A stretch of 64,000 bases of DNA from Sabethes cyaneus (GCF_943734655.1 NC_071353.1:80940409-81004408); one strand, 5' to 3'. Shown: positions 21,573-33,103, counted from the stretch's first letter. The notes: a model not told the origin generated them from the letters alone. Made by a program: numbers and translations.

Positions 21573-22938
21573 CTACAAGGTATACAGCCCTAAGGGTTGT
21601 ACGAAAGGGTGACGTAGGACTATATCAGATCATCAGATCAAAGACTAATGTAAACTGCATTTCTGGCATATGTATGTTTATAAGAATCTGTGAGTGCCAT
21701 TCTTTAAGTGAATGTTTAAAAGATAAGAGCGAAATAGTCAGATTCAATTCTTCATTTAATGCATGGTGGCTTTGAAAATACGTGGACGGGCGTTCATAAG
21801 TACGACGCCTGCAACATTTGAGCATTGGCGGAATTAGTGCACATTTATAAGAGGGGCTATAGTTCCCGGCATTTTTTTCGACCATTTTTAAGGTCGGCCT
21901 GGTCTATTTTTCTAGGGGGGCTGAATTTCTCTTAGCCCCCCCCCCCCCTTAGTTTCGCCAATACCTTTGAGCCATAGAAATTTCTTTTTTAAAAATCTCT
22001 TGTGTGCATCATAAAGGTTGAAATGGTAATGAATGACCAATTTCCAAGGGGTCGGATCATTTCAAGTCGCCTAACATAAAAACGGCTGTACCGAGTGACC
22101 GACCCCTTGCCAATTTCTGTTTTATTTGTATGTGAGTCCTTATCCCCCTACCACAGGGGTGAGAGGTCTCAAACCATCATAAAATAAATAAATTCAAAAT
22201 AAATTCATGCCTCCAAGACCCCCACATGCCAGATTTGGTGCCATTTGCTTGATTAGTTCTCCAGTTATGAAGAAATATATATTTAATTTGTATGGGATCT
22301 CCCCTTCTTAAAGAAAGCAATGATTCGAATCCACCATAGAAAAATTCCCCACCCCCCTGTTAAAAGACGGATGGGTCTCATTATACCATAGAAAAATTCC
22401 TGCCTTCTAAAAGCCCCACATGCCAAATATGGTTCCATTTGCTTGATTAGTTCTAGATTTATGAGGAAATTTGAAATTTGAAATTTAAAATTTGGGAGCC
22501 CCCCCCTCTTAGAAGAAGAAGAGGTCTTAGTTCTCGAGTTAAGAGGAAATTTGTATATTATTTGTATGGGAGCCCCCCCCCCCTCCTAAAGAGGGAAGGG
22601 GTCTCAATTTACCATAGAAAAAATTCTTGCCTTCTGAAACCCCTACATTCCAAATTTGGTTCCATTTGCTTGATTAGTTCTCGAGTTTTGAGGAAATTTA
22701 TGTTTTATTTGTATAGGAGCCCCCCCGCCTCTTACGCTCCCCCTAAAATTGCTCTTGCCCCTCTAAAAAATTGCTGGTCATTTTATCTATCCAACGACAT
22801 ACAAATTGTTCAGTTTCGTTCAGTAGTTTAGTAGTTATTAGCATTTGAAATCTTTCATTCAAACGTTACACTTCTATTTTCGTTTTCACAAAGTGCTACC
22901 CAGTCCCAGTATAGTAAACAAAGACGTAGTCCTACGTC
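21573..22938 (+). mobile_element. HP-B element in unit 1 (1366 bp)
   Basis: Starts CTACAAGGTATACAGCCC after GAGAAAAA. It has the half-motif GACGTAGGACTA 38 nt in, then a C-rich run and a tandem core (AGCCCCCCC / CCAAATTTGGTTCCATTTGC / GATTAGTTCTCGAGTT units, shared with repeat E). It ends in hairpin GACGTAGTCCTACGTC (22923-22938) followed by AAAA. Unit 3 lacks it: there GAGAAAAATCAATTTAACTG is continuous, so the ends are defined by an empty site. No credible coding capacity. Confidence 0.9.
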
Positions 22939-22973
22939 AAAATCAATTTAACTGCTTCGTATACTTATTCAGT

Positions 22974-22989
22974 AGTTCTTAAAAGAACT
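22974..22989 (-). terminator. Histone 3' stem-loop (H1 b), unit 1
   Basis: Same AGTTCT-TTTA-AGAACT as H1 a, downstream of the H1 b tail. Confidence 0.8.
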
Positions 22990-23031
22990 GATTCTTTTCT
23001 ACCAGATACTAGTAATGCACATCAAGGAAAT

Positions 23032-23208
23032 TTACATCTGGGCAGTAGCTTTTTTCGGGCCACTTTCTCCGTTGGAACGACTTCTTTTGGCTTTGGGGCT
23101 TTCGGTGCCTTTGCTGCGGTTTTCATTGGCTTAGTAGATTTTTGTTCGGGGGCAGCCGCATATTTACTCCAGTAGTACAGCTTTAATCGGAGCCGCCTTT
23201 GCAGCAAT
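23032..23208 (-). pseudogene. Histone H1 pseudogene b, tail only, unit 1
   Basis: Codes in one frame for a Lys/Ala/Pro-rich H1 C-terminal tail (KPMKTAAKAPKAPKPKEVV) up to a stop at 23032-23034. The body is missing because the tandem-duplication junction falls inside this gene at GCAGCAATT. Confidence 0.88.
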
Positions 23209-23216
23209 TTGTTTGT

Positions 23217-23232
23217 CGTCCTGAGAAGGACG
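23217..23232 (-). terminator. Histone 3' stem-loop (H2A), unit 2
   Basis: Same stem and loop as 18859-18874. Confidence 0.8.
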
Positions 23233-23234
23233 TT

Positions 23235-23634
23235 TTTTTGACAATCAGCTCGATAGCTGGAAATCTACGCCTCTTTTCGGTCTTCTTAGGCAAGAGAACA
23301 GCCTGAATGTTCGAAAGAACACCTCCTTGAGCAATGGTGCACCGGAAAGGAGTTTGTTCAATTCTTCATCATTACGGATGGCCAATTGCAGATGACGGGG
23401 GATGTTCTGGTCTTGTTGTCGCGGGCCGCATTTCCTGCCAATTCCAAAACTTCAGTTGCCAAATACTCCATCACGGCAGCAAGATAGACGGGTGGCTCCA
23501 GCACTAACACGCTCAGCATAGTTGCCCTTCCTAAGTAGACGGTGAATACGGCCTACTGAGAATTGGAGCCCAGCACGAGATGAACGGGACATTGCCTTTC
23601 ACTTAACTTTTCCACCTTTAGCGCATCCAGACAT
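23235..23634 (-). pseudogene. Histone H2A pseudogene, unit 2
   Basis: Copy of the unit 1 H2A pseudogene: start at 23634, stop at codon 12 and the same frameshifts. Shared breaks show duplication after inactivation. Confidence 0.95.
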
Positions 23635-23905
23635 GATTAGAATTTGTGTTTCGACTCGATGTTTACAGTAACTCGAACAGCGTCTAAATAATGCCGTTCA
23701 CCGACTTCTTGTTATATATCTGAGCAAGCGACAAGAATCGACAATAAGGCCGTGCTACGTAGGCAATGGAATAGCAGAATAAGAAAAAAGGGTGGAGCTA
23801 CTGAAGCATGCTTTGTTCGAATAAAAAGCACTACCTCACCGCGCATGCATCATTTTTAAGTAAGCAAGCAAATGTGGATCAGGCTTCTGTAACTATACAA
23901 CAATC

Positions 23906-23921
23906 AGCCCTTTTCAGGGCC
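23906..23921 (+). terminator. Histone 3' stem-loop (H2B-type), unit 2
   Basis: Same as 19548-19563. Confidence 0.8.
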
Positions 23922-24549
23922 AAATATATAAATGAAGATGCAATTCAATTTTCTCACTAAACGCTTCGCCTCGAATTACGAAGTGGCGCAGTTTTCTTTT
24001 CAAAGGATTTTGCCAGGTAATGTGGCTTTTCCGTTTCCTGCTTTCCAGAAAGAATCACGAAGTGGTATTATTTTGCAAATGTACGTAGGTATATGATCAG
24101 TTGTATTCACTCAAGTTCATTTAAAAATTCATTTAAAAGTATGTTATAGTACAGGACAATTATTCAGTAACTTTTTTTCTGCTCATTAACGAGCGCTTTT
24201 ATTGAAACTGTTGGAAATTGGTGTGGAACTTTTATATTTGATAATTTGGCAAAACTATAATGGTCTTTTCGACTCCATAATGGATCTGTAGTGGAAAAGT
24301 TGCAAAAAATAAGGCAACTTATTAATACATAATGAACAAAATGAAACCGTGAATGCTTTGTTCATTTGTTACAATAACCTGATGCTTTTAGCATGGGTTC
24401 GCTCTATTTGTCGTAATGCAGTTTAAACAGCTAATTACTGTACGTGTAACGTGTACGTGCCTGGATAAATAAAGTGCCATGTGCATTTTTAAATGAGGAA
24501 TATCATTCATGAGAAAAATCAATTCAACTGCTTCATATACTTATTCAGT

Positions 24550-24565
24550 AGTTCTTAAAAGAACT
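24550..24565 (-). terminator. Histone 3' stem-loop (H1 a), unit 2
   Basis: Same as 20192-20207. Confidence 0.8.
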
Positions 24566-24607
24566 GATTATTTTCTACCAGATATTAATAATACAAATCG
24601 AAGAAAT

Positions 24608-25118
24608 TTACTGCTTGGCAGCAGCTTTTTTCGGGCCGCATTCTCCGTTGGAACGACTTTTTTTTGGCTTTGGAGTTTTCTGTGCCTTTGCTATGGTCTT
24701 CTGTAAGGCTTAGTAAGATTTTTGTTCGAGGGCAGCAGCCTTTTTTCTCCAGTAGTAGTCTTTCTGGCAGCTTCAATTGGAGCCGCCATTGCTGCAGCAA
24801 TTTTCGGCATCTTGCTTCTCGCTAGCAAGTTTAGTAGGCGAACGAACCGGAAGCGCCAGTTCTCTTTGTTTGGATTAGCTTTCTCTTGTTGAAAACTAGC
24901 TTTTCAAAGCCTTTTTCAGGAATGTGTCCAACCTTGAAACGTCACAATTGTAGCTGGCGGCGATATACTTCTAGACGGCTTGCAAGGAGAATCCGTTGAC
25001 TCTTCGGTTTATTGGCGTCTCGCTTAGTGAAGTTAGATGTCTTCGTTGCCTTATCCGGGGAAACAGCAACAGCTATAGCTCAACAATTTCGATCGGATTC
25101 TATAGGGCCTAAATTAAA
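24608..25118 (-). pseudogene. Histone H1 pseudogene a, unit 2
   Basis: Copy of 20250-20760 with the same deletion in the globular domain and the same frameshifts. Confidence 0.88.
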
Positions 25119-25493
25119 TACAATCTAAGGGAATTTAACCCATAGCTCATCTCCTATATATTGCTGTCATCCGTGCTAGGGAAGCATTAGCGTGGGAAGG
25201 CAAAAAATTTTAGCAAATGCAGATCGGGGATCGGCTGCTGCTGGGTATTACCACTTTTGCCGCGTCCAGTGAGGGAGAGAAAATCGTTATTCTCGATAGC
25301 GATGTCCATGCGAAAATGATGCGGTTCCTCGGATTACCGTTGGTTAAATATCAGAGCAAACGGCAGCAATTTGTAACAAAGGCTGCTCTACGTAGAAAAG
25401 GGAATGGCAGAGAAGAAAATAAGGCGTGACTATATGAAACCGTACTTTGTTTGAAGCTTCCAGTTTCTGTAGATCAAGCATCGTCTTCATGTC

Positions 25494-25695
25494 ATGGCAC
25501 CGACAACCAGTGGAAAGGCCGCAAAAAGCGATAGGAAGAAGAAGAAGCCACGCCGCTAGGAGAGCTACGCTATTTTCTTTCGTTTGTTAACTACCGCTCA
25601 GTCGAGCATAATATCAAGCTGCTATAGTGAGTGTGGCTGGCTGCCGGGTGAGTTTGCACCAAAGTACAAATACTCATAGTAAATGTATCTGGTCA
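25494..25695 (+). pseudogene. Histone H2B pseudogene, unit 2
   Basis: Copy of 21136-21337: same N-terminal tail, same TAG and same loss of the histone fold. Confidence 0.85.
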
Positions 25696-25930
25696 GGTTT
25701 CTGCTGTAACTATCCACAAATAAGCCCTTTTTAGGACCAAATATATAAATGAAGATGCACTTCGATTTTCTCACTAAACGCTTAGTCTCGAATTACGAAA
25801 TGGCGCAGTTTGCTTTTCAGAGCATTTTGCCATGTAATACAGTTTAAACATGACTGGCGGGCTCGTACGCGCATACTTGAACTTCCAATTTGTCATGTTC
25901 ATTTTAAAATGAGGAAAAATATGAGAAAAA

Positions 25931-27295
25931 CTACAAGGTATACAGCCCTAAGGGTTGTACGAAAGGGTGACGTAGGACTATATCAGATCATCAGATCAAA
26001 GACTAATGTAAACTGCATTTCTGGCATATGTATGTTTATAAGAATCTGTGAGTGCCATTCTTTAAGTGAATGTTTAAAAGATAAGAGCGAAATAGTCAGA
26101 TTCAATTCTTCATTTAATGCATGGTGGCTTTGAAAATACGTGGACGGGCGTTCATAAGTACGACGCCTGCAACATTTGAGCATTGGCGGAATTAGTGCAC
26201 ATTTATAAGAGGGGCTATAGTTCCCGGCATTTTTTTCGACCATTTTTAAGGTCGGCCTGGTCTATTTTTCTAGGGGGGCTGAATTTCTCTTAGCCCCCCC
26301 CCCCCTTAGTTTCGCCAATACCTTTGAGCCATAGAAATTTCTTTTTTAAAAATCTCTTGTGTGCATCATAAAGGTTGAAATGGTAATGAATGACCAATTT
26401 CCAAGGGGTCGGATCATTTCAAGTCGCCTAACATAAAAACGGCTGTACCGAGTGACCGACCCCTTGCCAATTTCTGTTTTATTTGTATGTGAGTCCTTAT
26501 CCCCCTACCACAGGGGTGAGAGGTCTCAAACCATCATAAAATAAATAAATTCAAAATAAATTCATGCCTCCAAGACCCCCACATGCCAGATTTGGTGCCA
26601 TTTGCTTGATTAGTTCTCCAGTTATGAAGAAATATATATTTAATTTGTATGGGATCTCCCCTTCTTAAAGAAAGCAATGATTCGAATCCACCATAGAAAA
26701 ATTCCCCACCCCCCTGTTAAAAGACGGATGGGTCTCATTATACCATAGAAAAATTCCTGCCTTCTAAAAGCCCCACATGCCAAATATGGTTCCATTTGCT
26801 TGATTAGTTCTAGATTTATGAGGAAATTTGAAATTTGAAATTTAAAATTTGGGAGCCCCCCCCTCTTAGAAGAAGAAGAGGTCTTAGTTCTCGAGTTAAG
26901 AGGAAATTTGTATATTATTTGTATGGGAGCCCCCCCCCCCTCCTAAAGAGGGAAGGGGTCTCAATTTACCATAGAAAAAATTCTTGCCTTCTGAAACCCC
27001 TACATTCCAAATTTGGTTCCATTTGCTTGATTAGTTCTCGAGTTTTGAGGAAATTTATGTTTTATTTGTATAGGAGCCCCCCCGCCTCTTACGCTCCCCC
27101 TAAAATTGCTCTTGCCCCTCTAAAAAATTGCTGGTCATTTTATCTATCCAACGACATACAAATTGTTCAGTTTCGTTCAGTAGTTTAGTAGTTATTAGCA
27201 TTTGAAATCTTTCATTCAAACGTTACACTTCTATTTTCGTTTTCACAAAGTGCTACCCAGTCCCAGTATAGTAAACAAAGACGTAGTCCTACGTC
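25931..27295 (+). mobile_element. HP-B element in unit 2
   Basis: Same element at the same position as in unit 1, terminal hairpin at 27280-27295. Its identity to the unit 1 copy implies it was carried along by duplication, not inserted twice. Confidence 0.9.
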
Positions 27296-27330
27296 AAAAT
27301 CAATTTAACTGCTTCGTATACTTATTCAGT

Positions 27331-27346
27331 AGTTCTTAAAAGAACT
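27331..27346 (-). terminator. Histone 3' stem-loop (H1 b), unit 2
   Basis: Same as 22974-22989. Confidence 0.8.
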
Positions 27347-27388
27347 GATTCTTTTCTACCAGATACTAGTAATGCACATCAAGGAAAT

Positions 27389-27565
27389 TTACATCTGGGC
27401 AGTAGCTTTTTTCGGGCCACTTTCTCCGTTGGAACGACTTCTTTTGGCTTTGGGGCTTTCGGTGCCTTTGCTGCGGTTTTCATTGGCTTAGTAGATTTTT
27501 GTTCGGGGGCAGCCGCATATTTACTCCAGTAGTACAGCTTTAATCGGAGCCGCCTTTGCAGCAAT
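27389..27565 (-). pseudogene. Histone H1 pseudogene b, tail only, unit 2
   Basis: Copy of 23032-23208, again truncated at the unit junction. Confidence 0.88.
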
Positions 27566-27573
27566 TTGTTTGT

Positions 27574-27589
27574 CGTCCTGAGAAGGACG
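27574..27589 (-). terminator. Histone 3' stem-loop (H2A), unit 3
   Basis: Same as 18859-18874. Confidence 0.8.
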
Positions 27590-27591
27590 TT

Positions 27592-27991
27592 TTTTTGACA
27601 ATCAGCTCGATAGCTGGAAATCTACGCCTCTTTTCGGTCTTCTTAGGCAAGAGAACAGCCTGAATGTTCGAAAGAACACCTCCTTGAGCAATGGTGCACC
27701 GGAAAGGAGTTTGTTCAATTCTTCATCATTACGGATGGCCAATTGCAGATGACGGGGGATGTTCTGGTCTTGTTGTCGCGGGCCGCATTTCCTGCCAATT
27801 CCAAAACTTCAGTTGCCAAATACTCCATCACGGCAGCAAGATAGACGGGTGGCTCCAGCACTAACACGCTCAGCATAGTTGCCCTTCCTAAGTAGACGGT
27901 GAATACGGCCTACTGAGAATTGGAGCCCAGCACGAGATGAACGGGACATTGCCTTTCACTTAACTTTTCCACCTTTAGCGCATCCAGACAT
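27592..27991 (-). pseudogene. Histone H2A pseudogene, unit 3
   Basis: Copy of the unit 1 H2A pseudogene with the same nonsense codon and frameshifts. Confidence 0.95.
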
Positions 27992-28262
27992 GATTAGAAT
28001 TTGTGTTTCGACTCGATGTTTACAGTAACTCGAACAGCGTCTAAATAATGCCGTTCACCGACTTCTTGTTATATATCTGAGCAAGCGACAAGAATCGACA
28101 ATAAGGCCGTGCTACGTAGGCAATGGAATAGCAGAATAAGAAAAAAGGGTGGAGCTACTGAAGCATGCTTTGTTCGAATAAAAAGCACTACCTCACCGCG
28201 CATGCATCATTTTTAAGTAAGCAAGCAAATGTGGATCAGGCTTCTGTAACTATACAACAATC

Positions 28263-28278
28263 AGCCCTTTTCAGGGCC
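28263..28278 (+). terminator. Histone 3' stem-loop (H2B-type), unit 3
   Basis: Same as 19548-19563. Confidence 0.8.
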
Positions 28279-28906
28279 AAATATATAAATGAAGATGCAA
28301 TTCAATTTTCTCACTAAACGCTTCGCCTCGAATTACGAAGTGGCGCAGTTTTCTTTTCAAAGGATTTTGCCAGGTAATGTGGCTTTTCCGTTTCCTGCTT
28401 TCCAGAAAGAATCACGAAGTGGTATTATTTTGCAAATGTACGTAGGTATATGATCAGTTGTATTCACTCAAGTTCATTTAAAAATTCATTTAAAAGTATG
28501 TTATAGTACAGGACAATTATTCAGTAACTTTTTTTCTGCTCATTAACGAGCGCTTTTATTGAAACTGTTGGAAATTGGTGTGGAACTTTTATATTTGATA
28601 ATTTGGCAAAACTATAATGGTCTTTTCGACTCCATAATGGATCTGTAGTGGAAAAGTTGCAAAAAATAAGGCAACTTATTAATACATAATGAACAAAATG
28701 AAACCGTGAATGCTTTGTTCATTTGTTACAATAACCTGATGCTTTTAGCATGGGTTCGCTCTATTTGTCGTAATGCAGTTTAAACAGCTAATTACTGTAC
28801 GTGTAACGTGTACGTGCCTGGATAAATAAAGTGCCATGTGCATTTTTAAATGAGGAATATCATTCATGAGAAAAATCAATTCAACTGCTTCATATACTTA
28901 TTCAGT

Positions 28907-28922
28907 AGTTCTTAAAAGAACT
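28907..28922 (-). terminator. Histone 3' stem-loop (H1 a), unit 3
   Basis: Same as 20192-20207. Confidence 0.8.
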
Positions 28923-28964
28923 GATTATTTTCTACCAGATATTAATAATACAAATCGAAGAAAT

Positions 28965-29475
28965 TTACTGCTTGGCAGCAGCTTTTTTCGGGCCGCATTC
29001 TCCGTTGGAACGACTTTTTTTTGGCTTTGGAGTTTTCTGTGCCTTTGCTATGGTCTTCTGTAAGGCTTAGTAAGATTTTTGTTCGAGGGCAGCAGCCTTT
29101 TTTCTCCAGTAGTAGTCTTTCTGGCAGCTTCAATTGGAGCCGCCATTGCTGCAGCAATTTTCGGCATCTTGCTTCTCGCTAGCAAGTTTAGTAGGCGAAC
29201 GAACCGGAAGCGCCAGTTCTCTTTGTTTGGATTAGCTTTCTCTTGTTGAAAACTAGCTTTTCAAAGCCTTTTTCAGGAATGTGTCCAACCTTGAAACGTC
29301 ACAATTGTAGCTGGCGGCGATATACTTCTAGACGGCTTGCAAGGAGAATCCGTTGACTCTTCGGTTTATTGGCGTCTCGCTTAGTGAAGTTAGATGTCTT
29401 CGTTGCCTTATCCGGGGAAACAGCAACAGCTATAGCTCAACAATTTCGATCGGATTCTATAGGGCCTAAATTAAA
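28965..29475 (-). pseudogene. Histone H1 pseudogene a, unit 3
   Basis: Copy of 20250-20760 with the same defects. Confidence 0.88.
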
Positions 29476-29850
29476 TACAATCTAAGGGAATTTAACCCAT
29501 AGCTCATCTCCTATATATTGCTGTCATCCGTGCTAGGGAAGCATTAGCGTGGGAAGGCAAAAAATTTTAGCAAATGCAGATCGGGGATCGGCTGCTGCTG
29601 GGTATTACCACTTTTGCCGCGTCCAGTGAGGGAGAGAAAATCGTTATTCTCGATAGCGATGTCCATGCGAAAATGATGCGGTTCCTCGGATTACCGTTGG
29701 TTAAATATCAGAGCAAACGGCAGCAATTTGTAACAAAGGCTGCTCTACGTAGAAAAGGGAATGGCAGAGAAGAAAATAAGGCGTGACTATATGAAACCGT
29801 ACTTTGTTTGAAGCTTCCAGTTTCTGTAGATCAAGCATCGTCTTCATGTC

Positions 29851-30052
29851 ATGGCACCGACAACCAGTGGAAAGGCCGCAAAAAGCGATAGGAAGAAGAA
29901 GAAGCCACGCCGCTAGGAGAGCTACGCTATTTTCTTTCGTTTGTTAACTACCGCTCAGTCGAGCATAATATCAAGCTGCTATAGTGAGTGTGGCTGGCTG
30001 CCGGGTGAGTTTGCACCAAAGTACAAATACTCATAGTAAATGTATCTGGTCA
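29851..30052 (+). pseudogene. Histone H2B pseudogene, unit 3
   Basis: Copy of 21136-21337 with the same defects. Confidence 0.85.
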
Positions 30053-30318
30053 GGTTTCTGCTGTAACTATCCACAAATAAGCCCTTTTTAGGACCAAATA
30101 TATAAATGAAGATGCACTTCGATTTTCTCACTAAACGCTTAGTCTCGAATTACGAAATGGCGCAGTTTGCTTTTCAGAGCATTTTGCCATGTAATACAGT
30201 TTAAACATGACTGGCGGGCTCGTACGCGCATACTTGAACTTCCAATTTGTCATGTTCATTTTAAAATGAGGAAAAATATGAGAAAAATCAATTTAACTGC
30301 TTCGTATACTTATTCAGT

Positions 30319-30334
30319 AGTTCTTAAAAGAACT
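30319..30334 (-). terminator. Histone 3' stem-loop (H1 b), unit 3
   Basis: AGTTCT-TTTA-AGAACT on the minus strand, about 43 bp past the H1 b stop. Confidence 0.8.
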
Positions 30335-30376
30335 GATTCTTTTCTACCAGATACTAGTAATGCACATCAAGGAAAT

Positions 30377-30950
30377 TTACATCTGGGCAGTAGCTTTTTT
30401 CGGGCCACTTTCTCCGTTGGAACGACTTCTTTTGGCTTTGGGGCTTTCGGTGCCTTTGCTGCGGTTTTCATTGGCTTAGTAGATTTTTGTTCGGGGGCAG
30501 CCGCATATTTACTCCAGTAGTACAGCTTTAATCGGAGCCGCCTTTGCAGCAATTAGCAAAGTTAATTTGTTATCGTCCGTTTTAACAACCTTGAATGAAT
30601 CGGAAGCGCCTGCTCTCTTTGTTTGGGTCAGCTTTTCGACAGCTACCTAATTTCAAAACTTTTTTTACGAATGTGGCCAACCGTGAAACGTCACAATTGT
30701 GGTTGGCGGCGATTTACTTGAAGACGGCTTGCAGCGAGGATCCGTTGATTATACAGAGTATTGATAGCAGCGAAAACCATATCGTTCGCTGGCGGACGAG
30801 TCGATGGCTTCTTCGGTTTATTGGCGTCTCGCTCGGTGAATTTGGATGTCTTCGATGTCTTATTCCGGAGAAGCAGCAACAGCTGAAGCCCAACAATTTT
30901 CGAGCGGATTCTATTATAGGGCGTAAACTAAATACAATCAAAGGGAGCGT
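30377..30950 (-). pseudogene. Histone H1 pseudogene b, longest copy
   Basis: The most complete H1 here. The N-terminal part reads TSKFTERDANKPKKPSTRPP followed by NDMVFAAINTLY (start of the winged-helix globular domain). After a frameshift come GSSLQAVF, AANHNCDVSRLATFVKKVLK and NKESRRFRFIQG. A stop and further shifts follow, and then the basic tail KPMKTAAKAPKAPKPKEVV to a stop at 30377-30379. Upstream DNA shares GGGAAGCATTGACG and GGCAAAAA with other H1 remnants. It is the source gene into which the unit junction was cut. Confidence 0.9.
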
Positions 30951-31079
30951 ATACCATAGCTCATCGCGTATATATTTCTGTCATCTGTGCTTGGGAAGCA
31001 TTGACGTGGGGAGGCAAAAAAATGAAAATATTGAATTAATGAATGTTCGTCTAATATTTTCTTAATTAATACACGTCTG

Positions 31080-31275
31080 TTAGGGAAACTTGTAATAATC
31101 TGTGTTGTAATAGATTTTTTGGAAAATTTCCAATAGCCAATATCTCTAGAATCTATTGAGGGATGACTGAGTTATAAGCGTGCAAACCATAACCACTTTT
31201 CGTTACATGCTCCCTTTTCGTTTTTCTAAAGTGCACCCCAATATAGAAATCAAAGAAGTAGTCCTACTTCAAAAA
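31080..31275 (+). repeat. HP-D 3' end with AGTAGTCCTACTTC hairpin
   Basis: TGACTGAGTTATAAGCGTGC, CCATAACCACTTTTCGTTAC, GTGCACCCCAATATAGAA and the terminal hairpin GAAGTAGTCCTACTTC followed by AAAA. The reverse of this end occurs at 36716-36870. The hairpin is a relative of the HP-A/HP-B terminal hairpin. The left limit is unclear. Confidence 0.65.
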
Positions 31276-32389
31276 GACAAGCACTGGGAATCATATCGAT
31301 CATATTTCCCATTCTCAAGCATGTTTATGGCGCAGCTTTGGCACTATTTTTCGAACTCATTTTGTTTTCCTAACCCTCTAACATTGTAAAAACGATGCGA
31401 TCAAGCTAATGACTATCTTTTCATGAAGGTACATTCAAAAGAAGCTTAAGTTTTGATTTTCATGCAAAAATAATTATCTGAAGGAGCGCCAGCTAAGAAA
31501 AAGTTCAATTTCTCTTTTTCATATCTAATGCTCTATTTAGTTATTTTTTCTAATTCAGATATATTGCAAACTTTAAGCCAAGCAAACTAATAGTAAAATT
31601 TTGAGATTAATCATTTTGTTGTCGATATCCTTTTTCTTCAAAAGAGAAGTATAATAATAATTTTTCTGAACTCTTGTTTTTCAAAGATGCTAACTTTTGA
31701 ACGCATGGTACTAATATCAAAATATCAAATAATCTGCTATGAACACATGATTCATATTGTCAATTCAAAACAGGTTTCGTATATGGCTCTGAAGCCCGAA
31801 AATTAAGGCCGTCTGTAGACCCGTTAGAGGGTTAATTTTTAATTTTTAATTAATTTTTAATTTGATTTTTAATATATATTCATTCAAGTCTGTAAAAATT
31901 ATCTTTTGTGTTTACATTATTTCTCGATAAATCATGTAAATATTATGAAACTAAATAAGGTATTCATCAAGTAGCATAAATGACACTTACAAGTATTTAC
32001 GCACCCAAGGAAAGAAAATGTAATTATTCTACGCAATACGTTGTGAATTTTACTGGCAAATAAGGATTTTGAGGAATACGGAACGCATATTTAAAAATAT
32101 AGTCAAGTTAATTATAGATGTTCCTGAGAAATAGAATAGTGATTATTGTGGCAGTAGAAAGGCCAGGTCACGCCGCTAGGTGGATTAATTCGGTTTTTTT
32201 TGGTTTAGGGTTATTGTCTCGCGCGAGCAACCGTTTTACAAGAGTTGGCGCGAGTGTTCAAGGGTTAATATCTTTTGACCTGCAAAACCAATTCTTCTGA
32301 AATTTTGCAGATATATTTGCAGCAATAAAACCTCTAATTTGATGCCAAACTAATTTAAACTAGATAAATTATCTAAGATGAAATCGTCG
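31276..32389. other. Unassigned DNA
   Basis: No gene recognised. GTCACGCCGCTAGGTGGATT near 32167 looks like an old repeat edge but I cannot delimit it. Confidence 0.4.
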
Positions 32390-33035
32390 AAAATAATTGT
32401 AAATTTTAATGTGTTGTATACGATTGCTCATTACTTTTGAATTAAACGTCCAATCAAAAAACAAATCAATAGTGATCTATTAGGCTATATTACCTTTCAA
32501 ATGAGAATAATAGCGCATAAATCGGTTCAGCCAACTCTGAGAAACAGGCGATCATTTGTACCTATTCAAAACAGGTTTTTTAAGGCTAACTTTTAAACTG
32601 CTTGTCCGTTTTCAATAAAACTTGGTAAAAAGTTTAGTAATAGCAAGAGCTTTCGTTTGATACTAAGATCGTTGAAATTGGTTGCGTAGTTCCGGAGAAA
32701 CGCGTGTCACGTAGTTTTCACATTTTTGCTTATAACTTTTAAACGAAACGTCGGACCGCAAAGCAAATCAATAGTGATATACTAGGCAATAATACCTTTC
32801 AAACAAAAGTAAAAGCGATCAAATCGGTGCAGCCACCTTCGAAAAACAGGCGATAGAAAATTAGCTGCACACACACATACACACATACACACATACACAC
32901 ATACACACATACACACACACAGACATTGCTCAGTTCGTCGTGCTCTATCGGTATATGTGATTCGGCCCTCCGGGCCTCGGATCAATTTCGTGTTTTTCGA
33001 CCAATTTCTAAACCTTTGTTATATAGTATATCAAA
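32390..33035 (+). repeat. MS-G repeat with (CACACATA)n
   Basis: Organised like MS-F but different in sequence: blocks describing 'gttgcgtagttccggagaaacg', a CACACATACACA array at 32867-32920, GCTCAGTTCGTCG, TGTGATTCGGCCCTCCGGGCC and an end CCTTTGTTATATAGTATATC. A short reverse piece of a similar repeat lies at 47812-47900. Confidence 0.65.
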
Positions 33036-33103
33036 GGTAAAAATTGTTAAGTACTTTGTTTCACCTACTTTAACATTTCAAAAACCCCGGGTTTTCTGAA
33101 ATA

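Larger units (their letters stand above)
18851..23208. repeat. Histone-pseudogene tandem unit 1 (4358 bp)
   Basis: The segment beginning TTGTTTGTCGTCCTGAG recurs at 23209 and 27566, giving periods of 4358 and 4357 bp. Order in the unit: H2A pseudogene (-), divergent promoter remnant, H2B-type 3' stem-loop (+), H1 pseudogene a (-), H2B pseudogene N-terminus (+), an HP-B insertion, H1 pseudogene b tail (-). The first junction between units joins GCAGCAATT inside H1 to TGTTTGTCG in the H2A 3' flank. Differences from unit 2 are almost nil apart from a poly-C length change near 21937. Confidence 0.93.
23209..27565. repeat. Histone-pseudogene tandem unit 2 (4357 bp)
   Basis: Near-identical to unit 1 including all coding breaks and the HP-B insertion at the same base. 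The only difference I noticed is a shorter poly-C run near 26295. Confidence 0.93.
27566..30555. repeat. Histone-pseudogene tandem unit 3 (lacks HP-B)
   Basis: Collinear with units 1 and 2, but at 30287 GAGAAAAA runs directly into TCAATTTAACTG without the HP-B insertion. After GCAGCAATT (30555) it continues into the body of H1 b instead of a new unit, so this is the distal edge of the array. Confidence 0.93.

Noticed and set aside
21901..21960. Poly-C/poly-G runs as G-quadruplex regulatory elements
   Set aside because: They are part of the HP-B core units and vary in length between copies; no independent sign of function.
22478..22831. 117-aa frame repeated at 26835 and similar frames at 155 and 38024
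   Set aside because: Translations of the HP-B/repeat E tandem units (recurring FVFHLYGSPP-type peptides) in unrelated contexts.
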